From positions 1,116,001-1,180,000 of the forward strand of contig OZ245783.1 in NCBI GenBank assembly GCA_965227875.1: a stretch of 64,000 nt of DNA. Reading direction: 5' to 3'. Below are positions 60,174 through 64,000 of the stretch, in pieces (the stretch's first letter is position 1; each line of letters begins with the position of its first letter). The notes under the pieces were generated by a model, which was not told where the DNA came from, did not search any database, and was given only the letters and a program-made list of their open reading frames with translations. The translations under genes were made by a program, and so were the position numbers. The DNA is from G965227875 sp965227875 (GTDB lineage: Bacteria; Pseudomonadota; Alphaproteobacteria; Rhizobiales; JAJFHC01).

Positions 60174-60561
60174 TGCGGGCGACCCCGAGTGGAACGCCAT
60201 ACTTGCGGCACCAGACGTAGACCTCGTTGAAGTCCTGCGATCCGGCCGACCGGGGGACGGCGTAGTTCTGGGCGCCCGTGTTGGATTTCAGCCTGGCAAA
60301 CCGCGAACGGCGCAGGAACCGGCCGTTCCTGCCGAACCCGAGCCAGGGATCTGGTGCGCCGTCATGAACGAAATCGCTCTCCAGCCGGACGCTGTAGCCC
60401 GAGCCGGTTTTCGTGACGGTCACGTTCCCTTTCGTCGAATGCCCGGATGCGCCGCGGAACGAACCCCGCCCCACGCGTTCCGCAGCGGCGACGCCCGGCA
60501 GGCCGGGAAACAACAGAAAAGCGGGCAGGCAGGCGATCAGGCCGCGCCGAGTGATGGACAT
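60166..60561 (-). CDS. DM13-domain exported protein
   Basis: 131 aa. N-terminus MSITRRGLIACLPAFLLF looks like a twin-arginine or lipoprotein-type export signal. The rest is one DM13 domain: GSFRGASGHSTKGNVTV, SDFVHDGAPDPWLGFG, ARLKSNTGAQNYAVP and VYVWCRKYGVPLGVARI with the conserved Cys. DM13 is linked to redox or adhesion roles. AAGGAGGA precedes the ATG at 60561. Confidence 0.82.
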   Translation of the reverse strand: MSITRRGLIACLPAFLLFPGLPGVAAAERVGRGSFRGASGHSTKGNVTVTKTGSGYSVRLESDFVHDGAPDPWLGFGRNGRFLRRSRFARLKSNTGAQNYAVPRSAGSQDFNEVYVWCRKYGVPLGVARIR

Positions 60562-60689
60562 GCCGGGCTCCTCCTTCATGACAGGGCAGGCAATAGCGTA
60601 CCTGCCCGACAGTAGGACGATGCCCGCGGCCGCGCACCATGCGGACCGATCACATCGCAACACATGCGCGTGAATCGGTCCTGCCGTGT

Positions 60690-61988
60690 TCAGAGCAGCT
60701 TGCGCACCTGGCTCGACATGGCGATCTTGCCGGATTCGGCAAAATCCTCGTGATTGCGCTCGATCGTCTTGAGATCGTAGAGGTAGTTCACCAGCATACC
60801 GTAGGACTGACGCAGTCCGTTCGGCGACGGATCGCCCATCCAGTTGAGCTGTTCCAGACGCGCGCCATTGCCGATATGGAACCGGGTCACGGGGTCGGCG
60901 GGCCGGCCACGCGATTTGGCCGACGCGAGGTAACGCGCGCACAACTGCATGAGCAATGGCTTGAGACGCGCAACGGTCCGTTCGTCCTTTTCCCACCCCT
61001 CGATGTCGAGGGCCACGAGCTGTTCCGCGACCTGTGCTCCGACGAATTCAGAGGCGCCGTCGGCCAGCTCGGCTTCCAGCCATTTGCGGAATCCGGGGAT
61101 CGGAGACAGTGTGGCGAACGTCTTGAGGCCCGGCAGGTCGCGCTTGAGTTCGTGGACCACCTGCTTGATCAGGAAGTTGCCGAAGGAGATGCCCGCGAGC
61201 CCTTCCTGGCAGTTGCTGATCGAATAGAAGATGGCGGTGTCCGCCGTGTGTGCGTCGCCCTGGTCAACGGTCCGGTCGAGCAGGGGCGTGACCGCTGTCG
61301 CGAGCCCGTTGACAAGCGCCACCTCGACGAAGATCAGCGGCTCGTCCGGCAGGGCCGGATGAAAGAACGCGAAACAGCGCCGGTCCGGCGCGAGACGCCG
61401 TCGCAGGTCGTCCCATCCGTCCATCCGGTGCACCGCCTCGTACTGGATCAGCCGCTCGAGTATGTCCGCCGGCGTATGCCAGTCGATCTGCCGCAGGGTG
61501 AGGAAGCCCCGGTTGAACCAGGATTTCAGGATGCCCTTCAGGTCCTCGTCGAGAGGCTTGAGGCCGGGGTTATCCCGTACGATCTGGCGCAGGTCCGCCC
61601 GCATGCCGACGATTGTCGCCGTTCCGCCCGGCGCCATGTTCAGGCGGCGGAAGAATTCCAGTCGTCTCGGCTCCACCGCCCGCCCCAGGCGGGCGTAGTT
61701 GTCCGCGCTGTCGTCCGTGCCATAGGCCTGCGCGGCTGCGGCGATATCCTCCCGGTCCACTGAGTACTCCTCAAGCAGAAGATTGAAGAGCGACAACCGG
61801 CCCTCGGCGTCGAGTTTGTCGTATGCATGCGCCACGTCGCGGGCCACGGCGATGCCGGACGCTTCGCCGCGCGTCGACAGGAGGTCGTCGCAGAGCGTTC
61901 TCAGCGTGTTCGGATGCTTGTCGTTCGTCCCGCGCGACCACAGTTCGCGGCCGGCATCTGCGATGGAATTGAGAAACTGATTGAGCAT
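60690..61988 (-). CDS. Malonyl-CoA decarboxylase
   Basis: Converts malonyl-CoA to acetyl-CoA and CO2, in malonate use or control of fatty acid synthesis; 432 aa. An N-terminal helical domain (to about 110) is followed by a GNAT-like catalytic domain. Conserved stretches include FAFFHPALPDEPLIFVEVAL, FYSISNCQEGLAGISFGNFLIKQV, LSPIPGFRKWLEA and, near the end, HIGNGARLEQLNWMGDPS with the catalytic His and GMLVNYLYDL. A perfect TATAAT lies on this strand at 62028-62033, without a good -35. Confidence 0.93.
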   Translation of the reverse strand: MLNQFLNSIADAGRELWSRGTNDKHPNTLRTLCDDLLSTRGEASGIAVARDVAHAYDKLDAEGRLSLFNLLLEEYSVDREDIAAAAQAYGTDDSADNYARLGRAVEPRRLEFFRRLNMAPGGTATIVGMRADLRQIVRDNPGLKPLDEDLKGILKSWFNRGFLTLRQIDWHTPADILERLIQYEAVHRMDGWDDLRRRLAPDRRCFAFFHPALPDEPLIFVEVALVNGLATAVTPLLDRTVDQGDAHTADTAIFYSISNCQEGLAGISFGNFLIKQVVHELKRDLPGLKTFATLSPIPGFRKWLEAELADGASEFVGAQVAEQLVALDIEGWEKDERTVARLKPLLMQLCARYLASAKSRGRPADPVTRFHIGNGARLEQLNWMGDPSPNGLRQSYGMLVNYLYDLKTIERNHEDFAESGKIAMSSQVRKLL

Positions 61989-62116
61989 GTGGTGGATTCC
62001 GAAAGGGAGGCAACGGGCGAAAGTGTATTATAGTTCCGTGCCTTCGACAAAAAGATGACGCGTGAGCCGTTTCATCGTGCTTGCCGCCCGGGTGGCGTCG
62101 GCCTAACTTGGCATTC

Positions 62117-62713
62117 ATGTCCACGCAGATGACCGAGCGCACCGGCCGGACCGGCGACGAACCCGACGCGGATGCCCTTGCGGGTTTCATGCGCAAGGTC
62201 GCGCAGGACCGCGACAGGGAGGCCTTCGCCGCCCTCTTCGACTATTACGCGCCGCGTCTCAAGGGCTTCCTGATGAAACGCGGGGCCGATGCCGAGACCG
62301 CCGAGGAAATCGTCCAGGAAACGCTCATCTCTGTCTGGGCGAAGGCGCCGTCTTTCGACGCCGGCAAGGGTTCTCCAAGCACCTGGGTCTTCACCATCGC
62401 CCGGAACCTGCGCATCGACCGTATCCGCCGCGAGATGTCGCGCCAGCCGCCGCCGGACTACGAGGATATCGAACCCCTCTACGAACCGCCGGCGGGCGAC
62501 GAGGCGATGATCAGCAAGGAGGAAGGCCGGCTCGTGCAGGAAGCGATCTCCGAATTGCCCGCCGACCAGCTCGAGGTCATCCGGCTCGCCTATGTCGAGG
62601 ACCGCAGCCAGAGCGAAATCGCCAGCCGCCTCGGCGTTCCGCTCGGAACCGTGAAGTCCCGCATGAGGCTCGCCTACCAGCGGCTTCGGGAAAAACTGGA
62701 TTCACTGAAATGA
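62117..62713 (+). CDS. rpoE: ECF sigma factor, RpoE type partner of ChrR
   Basis: Directs RNA polymerase to stress genes, singlet-oxygen response type in phototrophic relatives; 198 aa. Region 2 is FAALFDYYAPRLKGFLMKRGADAETAEEIVQETLISVWAKA (about 35-85), with TWVFTIARNLRIDRIRRE. Region 4 is ISELPADQLEVIRLAYVEDRSQSEIASRLGVPLGTVKSRMRLAYQRL (about 140-190). ATGs at 62117 and 62129 are both possible; the former is used. Its stop overlaps the chrR start by four bases. Confidence 0.92.
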   Translation: MSTQMTERTGRTGDEPDADALAGFMRKVAQDRDREAFAALFDYYAPRLKGFLMKRGADAETAEEIVQETLISVWAKAPSFDAGKGSPSTWVFTIARNLRIDRIRREMSRQPPPDYEDIEPLYEPPAGDEAMISKEEGRLVQEAISELPADQLEVIRLAYVEDRSQSEIASRLGVPLGTVKSRMRLAYQRLREKLDSLK

Positions 62714-63375
62714 AGATTCAACACCACCTGGACGCATCGACGCTGCTCTCCTATTCCGCCGGCGCCCTCCCGGCGTCCGTTCACCTCGTCACCGCCTGCC
62801 ACATCGACTGGTGCCCTCAATGTCGCCGGACGGTGTCGAAAGCCGACGCCATCGGTGGTCACATGCTCGACGATACTGAGAGAGAGGATGTCTCGTCATC
62901 CTGCCGCGACGCGGTCCTGGCCCGTCTCGACACTGCCCTCCCGGACACGGCACAGGCGGAAAACGCGATCCACACCGGCGAACAGATGCGCCCCGCCCTG
63001 CCCGCGCCGCTGTTCTCGTTCCTGCGCCACGACCTGGATGCGGTTCCCTGGACCCGCAAGGGACCGGGCGTTCATTCCTGCAGGCTTGCCGAGGACCCGT
63101 GCGGCGCCAGTGCCCATCTTATCCGGGTCGCTCCCGGACGCGCCATTCCCGAGCACGGGCATGGCGGATCGGAACTCACGCTCGTGCTGCGCGGCTCCTA
63201 TCATGACGGGATCGCCCACTACGCGACGGGCGACATCTCCGACCTCGATCCGGAAACCGATCACCGGCCTTTCGTGGATTCGAAGGACGACTGCATCTGC
63301 CTCATCGCGCTGGACGGCACGATGAAGTTCCGTGGAATATTCGGACGCCTGCTGCAGCCTTTCCTGCGGCTGTAG
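62710..63375 (+). CDS. chrR: Anti-sigma factor ChrR (zinc anti-sigma domain plus cupin)
   Basis: Holds the preceding sigma factor inactive until reactive oxygen or metal signals release it. The 221-aa product has an N-terminal zinc anti-sigma domain with H6, H31, C35, C38 (H-x3-C-x2-C) and a C-terminal cupin domain with H149, H151, E155 and H185, then C195-x-C197. These match Rhodobacter sphaeroides ChrR (H141, H143, E147, H177, C187, C189 as known from the literature) at a constant offset of 8. It is coupled to rpoE by ATGA. Confidence 0.94.
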   Translation: MKIQHHLDASTLLSYSAGALPASVHLVTACHIDWCPQCRRTVSKADAIGGHMLDDTEREDVSSSCRDAVLARLDTALPDTAQAENAIHTGEQMRPALPAPLFSFLRHDLDAVPWTRKGPGVHSCRLAEDPCGASAHLIRVAPGRAIPEHGHGGSELTLVLRGSYHDGIAHYATGDISDLDPETDHRPFVDSKDDCICLIALDGTMKFRGIFGRLLQPFLRL

Positions 63376-63379
63376 AGCC

Positions 63380-63405
63380 TATCTCGAGTTCATGTGAGCG
63401 AGATA
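63380..63405. terminator. Inverted repeat between convergent chrR and FAH-family genes
   Basis: tatctcg / cgagata arms, 12-base loop, in the 34-bp gap. No T run, so weak evidence for termination. Confidence 0.3.
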
Positions 63406-63409
63406 CGAT

Positions 63410-64000
63410 CTAGCCTTTCTCGACCCGGTTTCGCAGGACGCCGATCCCCGACCATTCGATCTCGAGCTCGTCGCCGGGCACGAGGAACCGCTGCGGGTCG
63501 CGGCTTCCGCCGGAGCCTTCCGGCGATCCCGTGGCAATGACGTCGCCGGTCATGAGCTCGATGAATCCGGAGATGTAGTTCACGATCGTGGGGATGTCGA
63601 AGATCATCTCCGCCACGGTCGTGCGCTGCACCTCGTCCCCGTTGAGGCGGGTGGACAGGCGCATGGCGGAAACATCTTCGATCTCGTCGGCGGTGACGAA
63701 CCACGGGCCGCAGGAACTGGAGTGGGTAAAGTTCTTCCCCGCCTGCAGGCTGTGCTTCTGCCACTCGCGCACCGACCCGTCATTCATGATCGTAAAGCCG
63801 GCAATATGGTCGAAGGCATGTTCCTTCGGAATGAAGCGGCCGGACTTGCCGATGACGAAGGCCAGTTCTCCTTCGTAGTCGAACGTCCTGCAGGCCGGTT
63901 CCGGCGGATAGACGAGCGGTTCGTCGTGCCCGACGAGAACTCCGTCGAACTTGCCGAACAGGATGATGTTCTCCGGCGGCGGGATGACGCCCTCGACCGG
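63410..64000 (-). CDS. Fumarylacetoacetate hydrolase-family enzyme, partial (5' end outside window)
   Basis: The coding frame runs to the window edge; 196 residues are visible and the N-terminus is missing. FDYEGELAFVIGKSGRFI carries the family's metal-binding Glu, followed by GFTIMNDGSVREWQ, FTHSSSCGPWFVTADEI and MTGDVIATGSPEGSGGS, and the chain ends GDELEIEWSGIGVLRNRVEKG. Such enzymes hydrolyse or decarboxylate acylpyruvates and related 2-oxo compounds in aromatic breakdown. The substrate cannot be assigned. Confidence 0.9.
   Translation of the reverse strand, partial: PVEGVIPPPENIILFGKFDGVLVGHDEPLVYPPEPACRTFDYEGELAFVIGKSGRFIPKEHAFDHIAGFTIMNDGSVREWQKHSLQAGKNFTHSSSCGPWFVTADEIEDVSAMRLSTRLNGDEVQRTTVAEMIFDIPTIVNYISGFIELMTGDVIATGSPEGSGGSRDPQRFLVPGDELEIEWSGIGVLRNRVEKG

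Overview
The window is GC-rich, densely coded chromosomal DNA of an alphaproteobacterium. Three things point that way: an RpoE/ChrR pair whose ligand residues match the Rhodobacter type one for one, a fused indolepyruvate ferredoxin oxidoreductase, and the abundance of TRAP and Liv-type uptake systems. The genus cannot be fixed from the sequence alone. I saw no rRNA, tRNA, CRISPR array, transposase or integrase.

Layout. 1-10.3 kb: small heat shock protein, threonine aldolase, S9 peptidase, and divergently the glutamate synthase pair gltB-gltD. 10.3-15.5 kb: SGNH hydrolase and lytic transglycosylase, then divergent galE and galU, then a GFA-family protein. 15.5-23 kb: beta-barrel outer-membrane protein, KdsD-type isomerase, MotA/MotB-type stator pair, NfeD/SPFH pair, ferrochelatase. 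23-31.6 kb: one seven-gene unit with a complete Liv-type ABC importer between two different acyl/aryl-CoA ligases. 31.7-38.4 kb: indolepyruvate oxidoreductase, acyl-CoA dehydrogenase, ankyrin protein. 38.4-45.8 kb: a TRAP importer (TakP-like binding protein, outsized DctQ, outsized DctM) followed by a short-chain dehydrogenase, a SABATH-type carboxyl methyltransferase and a cupin. 46.2-49.1 kb: a class I amidotransferase-fold hydrolase, then a compact four-gene operon that reads as a type III secretion effector module. 49.3-54.2 kb: PhzF protein with divergent Lrp regulator, haloacid dehalogenase, cobalt-type nitrile hydratase with its accessory protein, and a degenerate metallophosphoesterase. 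54.2-60.2 kb: Na+/H+ antiporter, ExbB/ExbD/ExbD/TonB, DUF1007 and a NicO-type nickel/cobalt transporter. 60.2-64 kb: DM13 protein, malonyl-CoA decarboxylase, RpoE-ChrR, and a fumarylacetoacetase-family enzyme cut by the window end.

The most striking locus is 47039-49083 on the minus strand. It encodes a CesT-like chaperone, a 304-residue protein with an R-S-E ADP-ribosyltransferase signature (R194, Y-S-T-T at 218-221, E257-x-E259), a 59-residue charged ORF starting on the base after the effector stop, and a second CesT-like chaperone. No secretion apparatus lies in the window, so this is a stand-alone effector cassette among metabolic genes.

Other points of interest: the SABATH methyltransferase in a TRAP operon, the 337-residue soluble tail on DctM, two ExbD-like subunits without the membrane aspartate, a perfect 23-bp tandem repeat before the amidotransferase gene, and paired inverted repeats upstream of gltB and motA. 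Function calls rest on motif recognition by eye; no database search was run.
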